Shown: piece after piece, positions 37,201-49,100 of the stretch
Layout of the letters: each line of letters starts with the position of its first letter
Numbering within the stretch: position 1 is the stretch's first letter
Source: Zeugodacus cucurbitae
Lineage: Eukaryota > Arthropoda > Insecta > Diptera > Tephritidae
Direction of reading: 5' to 3'
Length of the DNA stretch: 64,000 nucleotides
Assembly: GCF_028554725.1 (NCBI RefSeq)
Contig: NC_071669.1
Coordinates: 48,067,501 to 48,131,500 of the forward strand
Translations under genes and position numbers: made by a program
The notes under the pieces: generated by a model
Database searches by the model: none
Seen by the model: only the letters and a program-made list of their open reading frames with translations
Told to the model about the DNA's origin: nothing

Positions 37201-37560
37201 TAGTAGTATTAATATTATTTTTGAAAATCAGCTTCTCCGCTGTAGGATAGGTTCTGTCCATCTCATTTGTATGGATCTCATTTATAGGGTACTGACACTT
37301 GAATGCTTCCATAGATTTTATAGTAACGTATGATCTTGTTTTCTGCCTTGCCTTACACATTCCTTCAACAGTTTATAGAGTGCTGTCGAGGTGACTCTTT
37401 GTCCGCTTAGAACAATAAAGGCGACGAACTTCTAATTCCGCTTTTGAATCTAAGGATTATACTCCTCAATCTCATCAGAAATCAGGTTCTCGATTGTTAT
37501 TATTGTAAATTATTTATATTACTCTATATTTATAATTACGTTGATTATTTGTTTTAACCT
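34238..37560. other. Intergenic DNA with a long unique island (35.4-37.05 kb)
   Basis: 34238-35370 is AT-rich, with a short palindromic ACATACATATGTATGT at 34722-34737. 35400-37050 is a unique GC-richer island with many GTTGCAAC, GCGC and CATGCGC words. Overlapping open frames here (for example 36083-36604, 173 codons beginning with GTG) occur on both strands and carry no family signature, so I do not call a gene. 37050-37560 is AT-rich. Confidence 0.4.
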
Positions 37561-38876
37561 TTTTATACTCTCGCAACAAAAGTTGCTAAAGAGAGTAATA
37601 TAGTTTTGTTCACATAACGGTTGTTTGTAACACCTAAAACTAAAAGAGTTAGATATAGAGTCATATATACCAAAGTGATAAGGGTGACGAGTAGATTTGA
37701 AATCCGGATGTCTGTCCGTCCGTCCGTCTGTCCGCCTGTGCAAGCTGTAACTTGAGTAAAAATTAAGATATCTTGACGAAACTTGGCACAAATATTCCTT
37801 GGCACCATAAGAAGAACAAGTTCGAAAATGGGCAGAATCGGACCATTGCCACGCCCACAAAATGGCGAAAACCAAAAACACATAAAGTGTCATAACTAAG
37901 CCATAAATGAAGATATAAAAGTAAAATTTGGATTGACATATTTGGATGTAATTTTTTTGGGGAAGTGGGCGTGGCCCCGCCCGCAAATCGGTCATTTGTA
38001 TTTAACTCGCAAACTAATTAAACTATATAAACCAAACTTTCTGCAGTCGGTTCTCTACATACCCCACCACCAATAGTTGAAATCGGATAATAACCACGCC
38101 CAACTCCCATACAAAGGTTAGGTTGAAAATTACTAAAAGTGGGTTAACTAACTAACGAAAAACGTCAGAAACACTAAATTTTGCAGAAGAAATAGCAGAA
38201 GGGAGCTGTACTCAGATTTTTTTACAAAATGGAAAATGGGCGTGGCATCGCCCACTTATGGGTCAAAAACCATATCTCAGGTACTACTCGACCGATTCGA
38301 ATGAAATTCGGTATATAATATTTTCTTGACACCCTGATAACACGGACAGTCGGTTCACAACCACGACTACATTCCTTATAACTCAATTTTGAAATCCATC
38401 TTATTGCTTCACTTTATAATGTAAATATAAGGAACCAATGAAGATAACGGAATAAAACTTTACACAATTAGTGCATATCATCTCTGGCTTCACTTGTGAA
38501 AAAATTGTCGAAAACGGACCATAACTTTTCAAGGCCCCAGATATCGAACATGTTGAACTCAGCGCCTAAGGATAAATTTTAACCGAAAATATGGGTAAAT
38601 CTCTCAGATATCTCAATTTAATTCAGAGGAAATTGTTTTCTCCTAATAGTGTATCTCTGTTCCAAAAATTATTAAAATCGGGTCATAACATTTCCATATA
38701 CCTCATTGTAGGTTTTTCAAAAGTATCTTCTCCTAGCTCCCATATACCTAATTATAGTTTTTTCAAAAATACGGTGAGCTTTATTCCGCATATATGTATT
38801 GGTTAAATTTCTGCAATAAATTTCGAGAGTATAAAATGTTCGGTTGCACCCGAACTTAGCCTTTCCTTACTTGTTA
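37561..38876 (+). repeat. Long copy of a dispersed dipteran non-coding repeat (TACTCTCGCAAC end)
   Basis: Left end TTTTTATACTCTCGCAACAA, right end CGAGAGTATAAAATGTTCGG then AACTTAGCCTTTCCTTACTT. The two CTCTCG/CGAGAG ends are inverted. The left terminus folds on itself (ACTCTCGCAAC against GTTGCTAAAGAGAGT). Inside are GTCCGTCCGTCTGTCC, GTGGGCGTGGC and CGCCCACTT words. The copies at 1426-1546 (stub) and 54448-55402 share the same ends. I know similar sequence to be common in fly genomes, but I cannot name the family. Open frames inside (158 and 106 codons, minus) are incidental. Confidence 0.85.
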
Positions 38877-41800
38877 GTTTATACTCTCTTTAAACCAGAT
38901 ACTAGTCAGTTATACATTCACTAAACCAGATCCAAGTCAGTAGTACGCATCCAATGCCTATCTCTATTGATCTACTCTTCCACTTGAAGACATGTTGGTC
39001 ACAACTGCTTTGCAAATAACTTCGCTAAAAATAAATCTGCGAAGTCAAATCTTGAGACTATATTAACACTTTCTGACATCAGTCAGTAGCAGCATGAACA
39101 GACATTGCAAAAATAAAATAAACTCATATCATTCTGCAAAGTGTACCGCAGAGTGATGACTTTGAGGCCGCTGACAGTTCCACTATTGTAAATTCTAGCA
39201 CACTCTCTTTGCCAGTTTTAATAAGTTTATTCGAATGTCTTGGATGAAACAGCTATTGACGATCTTTTACAGTGTTACAGTGTTAACTTGTCTCACCAAC
39301 TCTATACATGATTACATACTGAAAAAAAGATGGCACTCCGCACTCTAATATAAATATATTTTAACATGAGCTGATTGAACTAAACACCAACTCTTAAATA
39401 TAATTTAGAGATACTCATAGTAGTGTAAGAAAGTAGGATGTAGCGGGGTAGCATGGTCTAATCAAAAATAGATAAATAATAGTAGCATAGATGACTGATT
39501 TAATATTAGTAATGAGAAGTATGAATGATAGTTACAATGTCTATTGATGATTATGTCTGGAACCATTCCTTTTCTTAAGTCAGAAAAAATTACGAATATG
39601 TTTCTTACAAACATGAACTTATGTAAATATTTATCGGATTCAGACAATAGTTTTGGACAGAAAGATATAGCCTACGGTTGATATCGCCGCATAAAAAAGT
39701 ATAAAGATTTCATCATTCTCTCGAGCAACATTTTTTTAGAACCTAGGCGTGGTAATTTAAGTAAATTTATTTTGATTATAAATAATTATTATCAAGCGAC
39801 TGCAGAGACTAGATCAAATAATTTCTAGCCTAGACAATCGACCACTTAAGCAAGTTGTTCCGGAGTGAATCTGTTCATTATGAAATGATAAACCATACTA
39901 GGTATAAATCAAGTACCAGCTGTCAAAGAGACCAACTCTGATAAAAGTTTTACCACATTTAAAACTTCTCGTCTATAAAATTTTCGTTATAATGGCCCTT
40001 TTTATAATATAAATAATGTATTATTGATTATTATATATTCAGTACATTCGAGCATTTTGGAGGTATTGGCAATAACTCACTGTCAAGGGGTCCTGTATTC
40101 GTCGGAAGTCTTCAAAAAACGTTCCTTTTTTCAGCCAACATATTTACATATTCGACTACAGTTCGAATCTTTTTCGATATCTTTTAATGGTTTTTCTAAA
40201 TTTGTGAACAGCACAAGAACACGTCACTAACATGTTTTATAATTTCAACTGTATTTTTCTTACTCGTAGTGATCGGGCTGTTGTTACCTGGACAAATAGT
40301 TCCACACACACTGTACCAAACTAGAACTAAAGCTCATAATAATATGTCTAATCTGTATGTATAGTAGGCTTATTAAGCTAACGCGCTGAAGCGTAAAATA
40401 TATTTCACTCTTTATGGGCCTTCAAATTTACCGCAAAAATAAAAATTAATACACCTTAAAAGCTACGCCATAAACAGTTACTTCATTACTTCACTCGTCG
40501 GAGTTACTAATAATATTATTACAAGCAACAACAATTGCCACTGTCTGCACAACTGTGGCATGCAATAATATTGATGGGAGCGTTAATGTGCCACTGATTG
40601 CGTCCACAGCACATAACCTCATAAAAGAACACACTCACGCGCACACACACAAACACACCTGCTGACACATGAGAATATAATTTTCAACCCTGCAGACCTG
40701 CAGTGGCATTACCAGCAACATGCCCACGGCCAACGGATGATCAATTGCCGCTGATTACCCAACGATGAACCAATTCCAGGACGAGCGCATTGTTGTTGGT
40801 TTTACGTTGCGCGCACAGCTGCAAACAACAAAAAAGCCATTGAGTTATGTGGCGATATTGCTCTATTAACAGTGGCAAAGGCACGTCGTCGACACGGCTC
40901 AACGCGAGATTAACTGCCAGCGGATGAGTGGGTAATCTGCGAAGGCAGTGCAATAACGCGAAAGCAATCAGAGCAGCGCCTGCACGGCATAAAAGCCTCC
41001 ATGCAGCGGATGAAGGTGTGTAGCTGCGCCAAAGGAAATCAGCAAAAAAGTCGAGCAATAATAATGATTTACAAGAATTTAATCTGTTCAGGTGCTAATT
41101 TCAGCGATACAGCCATGCCAGCATTCATGCAACACAAAGCCATTGATGTCACTACCGCGCTCCGCACAATTGCCTTGAGCTGACTGCGGTCTGTCGCGCC
41201 AGTAGCTCGTCACATCATCTGCTCATCAATTGCGAAGCGCATCGGCTGTGGCTGGCAGTGTGTGGAAATATTTGTGCGCGCATGCGCGCGTCTCATTATC
41301 GTCATAAGCATTCGTCATTCAATGCGCGCTCAATGCCGTTGGCTGCCATCAATTGGCTGTGGAGCTATGCGCCAACTATCAACGCTATTGAATTGATTGG
41401 CATTGGCCGCATCGCTACCAGAATTGCACCGTTGCGCCACCGCAATCACGCAGCTGTGGCTAGGTGAACGTCGAAAGGATGTTGCCGCGCGCACAGTGGC
41501 AATGACGCGTTTGTTTGTGCAATTGGCGCAAAAATTGCTAGCGACTACTGCGGCCGGCCATCAATGCCACAGAGGCCAATGCCAATGCCGCAGATGCCAC
41601 TTGCAATAGCGTCATTATGACGCCCGCCGACACACCGCCACCACCAACGCCATCACACAGCGCACTGCAGCACTATGTTATCTGTGCTGATGAACGCGCA
41701 TCAATCGATTTGCAATCACTACCCACAACCTACGAGTGCGCGGACGGACACGTGCGCTGCACATGCGTCGCTTGTTTACTAGCCGCGTTGGCAGCGGCAC

Positions 41801-42731
41801 CTCATTCAATAGTAGCGCATGCTGTTGTTATTGTTGTTTGCGTAGTAGTTCTCGACATTAGGCGCGTCGCTGTGCAATGCTAACATCATCATCACCATCC
41901 ACCGTCGCTGCCACCAACAAGAACGCGCGCAGCAGTTAATAGCAGGCGGCAACATCAACGGTGGTTGCCGCGTTCGATTTCTGAAATGCGTGGCAAATAG
42001 TTTAAACAAATTGCAATTTCAATTGGAAAATGATGCGTCGAGCGGCCATTCAGCGCTGCTATGCCGCGCGCATTTGTGTTGCAAACAACTACCGGCCGCG
42101 CACTGTATCAATAGCTAGTTGTTTGGTTAGTTGGCGGCTTCACAGCTTTGATGCTGCTGTAATGCGCCACCACAATTTGACCGCCGTTAAATTAATCGAA
42201 CGAGTACGCGTTCGTGTTCACGTTCTGCTCATTGTGCGTGCAACACGTTTGGGTTTCCTGCCGCGTTGCTTGTTGTCAATGATTGTTTCTCTTTCAGTTT
42301 ATTGGCTCATTTTCATTGCTCGATTGTTGTTGCTGCTGTTGTTGTTCGCATTGTTATTTGTTTGCTGTTATATGATTATTGGCTTGTATGTGGTGGCATG
42401 CGGAATTGCGCGTTTGACAAAGTGGCCTGAACCGATTCATTGAGAAATGTGTTGAATTTTTTAAATCGACAGTTAAATTGACCCAAGCGACCAACGGTGC
42501 TGTATTTATTACACTCTGTACATGTTTAAAAATGAGTATAGTCGAGGGAGTGTATAATGATTTGCCTATATTTATTTAGTGTAAAAGCCAGACATAAATT
42601 TATGCTCCACAATTTTGTCATTAAAGCACGTGAATGCCTGGAACAAAACACAATCTCGAAGGAAGAAGATTGAAGATTGTCTTTGAATACTCATATAAAG
42701 AATTAATATTATATTATAATATTCTCTCTTT
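38877..42731. other. AT-rich DNA then unique island (40.5-42.5 kb)
   Basis: 38877-40480 is AT-rich; ACTAAACCAGAT and CAAGTCAGT-like words repeat loosely near 38890-38945. 40500-42450 is a unique GC-richer island (GCGC, GCCACC, TTGTTG runs). The open frame 42030-42443 (137 codons, ATG with GAAA before it, Leu-rich C-terminal hydrophobic stretches from TTG/CTG repeats) is probably compositional. 42450-42731 is AT-rich. Confidence 0.4.
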
Positions 42732-43450
42732 GTAGAATATGGCCGGAAGAAAGCATGCCTGACGATTGGAAGCTTAGCGTACTCTGCGCCAATTACCGTG
42801 GGATTAGCCTCCTCAATGTCGCATATGAGGCCCTATCGAGCGTGAAAAGTCTAAAGTCCAACGTCAAAACGACATAACCAGAGTAACTATAGATCTGGAA
42901 ACTCAACTACTGACCAGATATTTACGAAAACGAATACGACATCAAAAGCTCCGTCAGAATCGGAAAGGACCTCTCCGAGCCATTCGAATCCAAACGATGT
43001 TTCAGACAGGGTAACTCACTATCGCGTGACTTTCTCAATATATTCCGGGATAATAATACGTAATAGAGACAATCTCCTTTAAGAGTGGACAGCTACTGGC
43101 GTATGCCGATGATATTGATTCCATTGGAAGCAACAACCGAGCCGTTTGTTCTTTCTTTTCCAGACTACATAGATAGGGAAGCGAAGCGTATGAGTCATGA
43201 GGTCATGTTGTCCAAAGGGACGAAAACACTCCCGCTTTGAAAGTGTTCGATGCAGTACCCGCTGGTGGAACAGAGGAAGAGGAAGGCCTCCACTCCGTTG
43301 GAAAGATCAGGTGGAGAGCGACCTAGTTTCACTTGGCTAGTTATCGAACTGGTGACAAATTACAAGGGAATGAGAAGAATGACGCGCTATTATCGATTCG
43401 GCTATAATCGTATAAACGGTTTCTACACCAATTACATCCACACAATTGGT
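42732..43450 (+). mobile_element. Decayed RTE LINE fragment with several deletions
   Basis: Plus-strand similarity begins at ATATGGCCGGAAGAAAGCAT (RIWSEES...) and jumps through short kept segments: ANYRGISLLNV, SSVRIGKDLSEPFES, LLAYADDIDSIGSNNR (YADD intact) and, near the end, RYYRFGYNRINGF followed by a 3' end CTACACCAATTACATCCACA. Large losses remove motif A, motif E and most of the C-terminal region. An old, dead copy whose end resembles the 9.1-kb subfamily. Confidence 0.85.
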
Positions 43451-45179
43451 CCAAATGGACAATCTCTTACTTTGCTGTATGTCTTCTTAGGACCCAGTCG
43501 AGATGATCATAAAACCAGGATATAATGAAGTTCGTTTACTTCGTTTCTCTGGGTATTATTAAATATATAATTATAGATTTTCAATAATATTAGATCGAAT
43601 TGCCATATAGCCAAAAATGAGGATATCGGGCGGTGATATATACATAATTATCAATTTTATATATGAACGTATTCTTTAAGCTATAAACCACTATCCCTTT
43701 CTCTTCAACTTTAAATTTTAATTCAACCGGGCTTCGAACATACATCCAACAGTCCGCTGGTCAAGCACAAACCCAATCAACCGCGGCGAACACCAAAGTC
43801 AGTAGGAAATACTTATATAATTGCCAACAGTGCAGCACAGCAGTTATTAACGGCACTTAATAGAAATAGCCAACATTCCTGGTCAAAGCACGTTTCCAAA
43901 ATTCCCATTCGCTCAGCCAAAACACAGTCGCCACACTCGCCTCTACGCGCTGAAAAAAATGTTAAATACTCACACTCACATTTATTGCGTTTGTGCCCAA
44001 GTTGGCACTGGCGCTGCGTATGTCAGCAATATCCGCTCGGCGGCGACACACGAACGCGTCAACGATGACGGTTGCTAATTACATAATTCGTATAATTTGG
44101 TCAATTAAAGTGCGAATCGGTTAATGAGTCGATTACGTATGCGAGCATATGACAACACCACCGTTTAGGCCGCAGCGATGGCCCGGTGACCAGCTTTTAA
44201 CAGAAGGGAGATGAGAATGCGAGCGAGCCGCGAAGGGTGTACGCGCTCACACACACCGCACAAACGTTTTGCATGCATTCAACGCACAAAGCGGCACAGC
44301 GGTGTAACGGAGAGCTGACGGAGCTGTGACAAAGGGGTGACGGCACAGCGGTGTAACGCAATCGTCGATGCGTGTCGCTGGCCCACGTTTCTGGTGAGCA
44401 GGGAAACCCCTCGCTCGCACGTCTCGCATTGGCAAACAGTTCACCTGTGTGCGTGTGTGTGTGTCTATGTGTCCGTCGTTTGTTGGCAATTTGTCAGTTG
44501 TGTGTACAAATTTATTTGTGGCATTTATTCGCTCGGCTGATTTGATTTTAATTTTGCCGAATGTTACGAGCATAATAAACGTTAAATACTTAACAGTACA
44601 TTCACACATTGTTGCTGGAGTGTTTAATGTGCAAAGTGAATGCTTTGTTTTGACAGCATGTCGTAATCCGTAACGGACAGCCCACTGACTGACAGCTGTT
44701 GCGAATGACACAGCGTGCACGATAAATGACAAATTTATTATGAATCTCTTTGCATTTGAAATTCATTATTGGTAAATGGTGAATAAAAAAAAGCTAAAAT
44801 TGAATTGTTTATTTTTTTTGGTTTGTCTCTTACAATTTTTTGTACCCAATGCGTGTTTTAGAGAAGGTATTTCTCTTTTTTCAATAATATTTTGACGAAA
44901 ATAATGAGAAACCACTTTTCTTAGAGAATTCTCTCTTCAGAAAATTGAAGGTTTTAATTGTTTATATTTTATATTATAGGCATATATGTGTGTATGTCCC
45001 TTCACATATCAAAATGTGACACGAATATAAATGATAAGCCCAAATAAAATGTATAAATTGTATTTCTTTTTAATATGGCTAAACCTACTGTTTGTTATTA
45101 TTATCTATAGTTTTGTATTTCTTTCACTTTTCTCACTCTGTATATATTTTCAGCTTTTTAACCTTCAACTAGAGCGGTG
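43451..45179. other. Unique island (43.7-44.8 kb) and AT-rich DNA
   Basis: 43730-44760 is GC-richer with a (GT)n run at about 44449-44464 and a near-direct repeat of GGTGTAACG...GACGGCACAGCGGTGTAACG around 44290-44360. An open frame of 161 codons on the minus strand (44732-44247) shows no domain. 44770-45179 is AT-rich. Confidence 0.4.
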
Positions 45180-46620
45180 ACAGCCTCATCTGTAGGTGGA
45201 ATGACAATGTACTCTCTTCCTCGACCTTAAACCAAGTTTCTAATGGGCCAAAACGATTGCACAAAAAGCTGCAGTATTTGCAAATCATTTGAGAAACACA
45301 TTTACACCTAACGATGGACATGAACTATGAACTTTTAAAATAGTTGGTTGGATCCCCTCGTCGGCATTTCTCCAGTTACTAGTAAAGAAATTAAAAGTCT
45401 TATCAGGAACGCAAGGCTCAAAAAAGCTCCGGGGTTTGATTTAATAACCGGAGAAATATTACGCAATCTACCTAAGAATTGTATAAAAAAATTTTAAACA
45501 GTGCATTATACTTAAGATACGTTCCATCGCTTTGGAAAGTATCTGAAGTTATTATGATACCTAAGCCGGGTAAACCAATACATGATGTCAAATATTATAG
45601 GCCAACATCGCTGCTGCCAACTTTATCGAAAATCTTCGAGAATGTTCTCATAAAGATCGAAAACACCTTATACCAGTACATCTGTTCGGCTTTCGTGATC
45701 ACCATTCAACAATTGACCAAGTGCACCGAATCGTTAATTTCGTTGAAAATGCTATGAATAAAAAGAACGTTTGTTCGGCGGCCTTCTTATGTCACCCAAA
45801 TTGCGAAATAATTGCATAAAAGATAAATCCTTTCACATAAAACAAGAGGATGCATACTCAAACTTGCAACCGATAGAAGCGGGTGTTCCCTAGGGAAGCG
45901 TGTTAGGGCCATTGCTTTACTTGCTTTTAACATTATGTTATGTTATGTGACAGCGACATTTACGGATGACACAGCCCTGTTAGCAGCTATTTAATCATTG
46001 TATACTAGGTAAAATTGTAAAAAAAAGAATCCATTGCCGGTGAATTGCGGATGACACAGCCCTGGAGAGCCAACCTCAGTATCTACCCTTCGAGTATCTA
46101 CTTTAAAAAAACATCATCATCACCACATCCCAATAATGCTAAGTACTTAGGAATTGTCCTAGATGCTAAGCTTCGCTGGAAAGAGCATGTCAAGAAGAAA
46201 AGGAGTAAAGTAGATTTAAAATATGCTAAGTTTTACCATCTAGTCGGTAGGAGATTCACGATTTCAATCGCAAACAAGCTGTTTATATATAATCAAGTAC
46301 TAAAGGCAATTTGGGCCTATGGAGCTCAACTATGGGGTTGATCAAGTCAAAGCTGTATTACCTGCATTCAGCGCTTCCAAAATAAGGTACTAAGGAATAT
46401 AGTTAATGCTCCTTGGTATGTTAGATCTGCTGACCTTCACCGTGATCTTGATGTGGATTCAGTAATAAACGAAATAACCAAACTTGCACAATCTCACGAA
46501 ATAAGGCTTAGGCAGCATGTAAATGAAGAGACATCCAGACTCATCGGTACTGCTGAACGAGAAAACCGACTGAAATGTGAGTCAGACTTAGCAAGGCAAC
46601 TGTAGCAGCAAATTAATTTC
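45180..46620 (+). pseudogene. Jockey-type LINE reverse transcriptase relic
   Basis: Plus-strand pieces in several frames: AKTIAQKAAVFANHLRNTFT (about 45250), then EIKSLIRNARLKKAPGFDLI, WKVSEVIMIPKPGKPIHDVK with YYRPTSLLPTLSKIFENVLI (45479-45757), TFTDDTALLAA (the usual Y/FADD changed to FTDD, about 45955), NAKYLGIVLDAKLRWKEHVK and the C-terminal NKLFIYNQVLKAIWAYGAQL (46045-46341), then ITKLAQSHEIRLRQHVNEET to about 46600. This layout is typical of Jockey-clade ORF2. Motif A and B regions are reduced, and stops and frameshifts are many. ORF1 and the endonuclease are not seen. Dead and old. Confidence 0.85.
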
Positions 46621-49100
46621 TCTAACATTTAGCTTTTAATTATATTTAACTTATTAGAATTGAATTGTTGAATTTTATCATCGGCAATGTAAAGTGCAAT
46701 GACGCTAATTGGTTCCTTCGATCTTCAATTATTCAGTAGTGCCACACGGCTCTGTTCTAAACCCAGAGTGAGATGCTAACCAGTTCTTGTAAGACTACAA
46801 TTAGTTACATTTTGAACTCCCTAGTATCCTGGCGCTGCCGATGAGTGGTATAAATTAAGACAGTGCTTTGTCACGTTTGAAGGAAACATTTTACTGTTGG
46901 TATCTCGAGGTAAGATCCCGTAAAAATACATTCGATGTACTGAGTAGGAGCTTACTGTAAGGCAGAAAGGAGCTTCCTGAAGCTTTACCTTCTGTAACTT
47001 TTATATATATAATAGCCTTCGTTCACTTTTAGCGTATTCATTCACTACAACTTAATGATCCCGGAAATGCCTGAGATTTTTGCCTCTGGTTGTTCAATGT
47101 TATATTACTTTCCAAGACTCGATTAGCCTTTAGTTCTGAAATTAATCATAGAAAAATTATTGGTTATCTTTATAAAGGGTGGATTTAAACTGTTTTGGAA
47201 GAGGCAGATATGATTCCAAAAAAGCCAAATCTAATTCGATTAAACGAACCCAATGGTAGCGCATCTGATGCTTGAAGTTCATTGAAAATTAAGAAGAGAG
47301 AGAAATATGTGTTTCAGCCAGTAGTATATTATATGAATATAGTAGTAATTACCTGTGAATATAACATTAAAGTACCGTTTCAGATTTCTCGTAAGATTTT
47401 CCAACCACATTAACTTATTAACCGACAACCTACTGGGTTATAATATTTCCAATAATTTAAAAGATTTAGAAAAAAATTACAAACAATAAATTCCCTTGAA
47501 TAAATAAACTATAAACTAAAATACTAACTAAATCCCTAACACATTGCAATAAGCACTAGTTTATATTCGCAAACAAAAAAACAACAATTTATCAAAGTTT
47601 AAAATATTTTTTTTATTTTTCAAAGCAAATTTATGCAACGGCCGCCGCAACACTTGCTAGCATTGTTTATGATTTGTGGCAACATTTTCAAATTTATCAC
47701 AAATCACAACGTCAACCGGTGAATTATAGCGATCACCAGTCAGCTCCGCGCATTGGTGCATGTGATATTTGCACATTGTTGTTGTTGTGGTTGCTTATTT
47801 TATTGTTGATTTGTTGCAAGCGTCGGTGGTGTTGGCGTTGTTGGCGGCGTCATTAAATTAGCTGCAAAACATTTCGCCACATTCATTATGCATTCATGTA
47901 ATATATACTCACAGCTCTATAAATCTATGTGTGTTTGCCTCTTGTGCGGTTCTAATGTCATTGTTGCATTGGTTTGCTTCATTGGCTGCTTTTCAAGCGC
48001 ACCGCACACTCAATTCGTCCCGCAATGAGGAATTAATATTTTTTTAGTTTTTCACAAATTTTCCTTACACTTTTGTTGTTGTATTTCTTTTTTGCGCCGA
48101 CAACAACTTGTGATATTAACATGAGTTATGTTTTGTCTAATTACCGCACTTGCCACAATGTGCCGTTAATTGGATAAACGGCTGCACACCGGTGTTTGTC
48201 GCCCAACGCTGCGGAGTGTGTGTGTTCGTTATGTGTGATTGGGTGCATGCCAGTTGTTTCTGGCTGACGGCCTCAAAATGCGGACATAGAATTTTAGCTG
48301 TGCAATGCGCCTACAAAGCGCTGGCAGATGGACGCAGATGGATGTGCTCGGTTGAGGCGGTGGCGCGGTTGAGCTCTAATACGCTCGCCTAGTGTTGTTA
48401 TTGTATGCGCTGGTGGTTGTCATGTAAGTGTCGTCTGCGTATTTGGGAAATTATTATTAGAAATGGCACACCTTGACCGATTTCTATTTTTATTACATAT
48501 TCACATGCAGCGCCTTTTGGTTCCTTTTGTAATTGTTTGGGTTATTTAGTTCATATTTGAAACGAACAAATTAATATAGCGAAGAATTGAAGGCTTATAG
48601 TAAATTTCTATTTTCAAAAAATGTAGAGAACTTGGCTCTGAAACAACCTGCCTTATTCAAAATCATATGTATAGTAGAAGACATTAGTATGAGAATGAGT
48701 AGAATGCCTGATTCACAAATATTTCGTATCAAAAATTAAGATTTTTCTTCAATTGACAAAAGTCCACGGAAGTCGAGTACGAGATCTTCAATCACTCATT
48801 AATCTACTTGTATGGGTCAGAGCGAAACTGTCGAAGTGTCTCATACGGAAATTAAATAAAATATTAGTGAATTTTGTACTAGTAATAGCAAAAAATGGCT
48901 TTGTAAGAGGAAAACTTAATTTTTGAAAGTTATCGCTATCTCTATATAATAAATAGAAGAATAGAAGATCAAGTTTGAAAAATTACGTCTATTAAACAAG
49001 TTTTCTCAATAGACAATAACTGTTGTCATGGGTCTTTAGTCATCCAAAATGGTTTTGGACTATTATGCTTATACGGTCCTTAATCTATATCATATGTATG
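46621..49100. other. AT-rich DNA with a unique island (47.6-48.45 kb)
   Basis: 46621-47600 is AT-rich with nothing recognised (any 3' UTR of the Jockey relic cannot be bounded). 47630-48450 is GC-richer with GTTGTTG and GGCGTTG runs. 48450-49100 is AT-rich. Confidence 0.4.

Noticed and set aside
37519..37995. 158- and 106-codon minus-strand frames inside the dispersed repeat
   Set aside because: They read through repeat words (TDGRTDRHPDF is translated GTCCGTCCGTC) and are not kept in the other copy.
42030..42443. 137-codon plus-strand frame with ATG in good context and hydrophobic C-terminal part
   Set aside because: The hydrophobic stretch is a (TTG/CTG)n run; no family signature, no poly(A) signal close by, and similar frames occur in all such islands.
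44247..44732. 161-codon minus-strand open frame
   Set aside because: No domain, no promoter or poly(A) signal, and part of it is translated microsatellite (THTRTQ).
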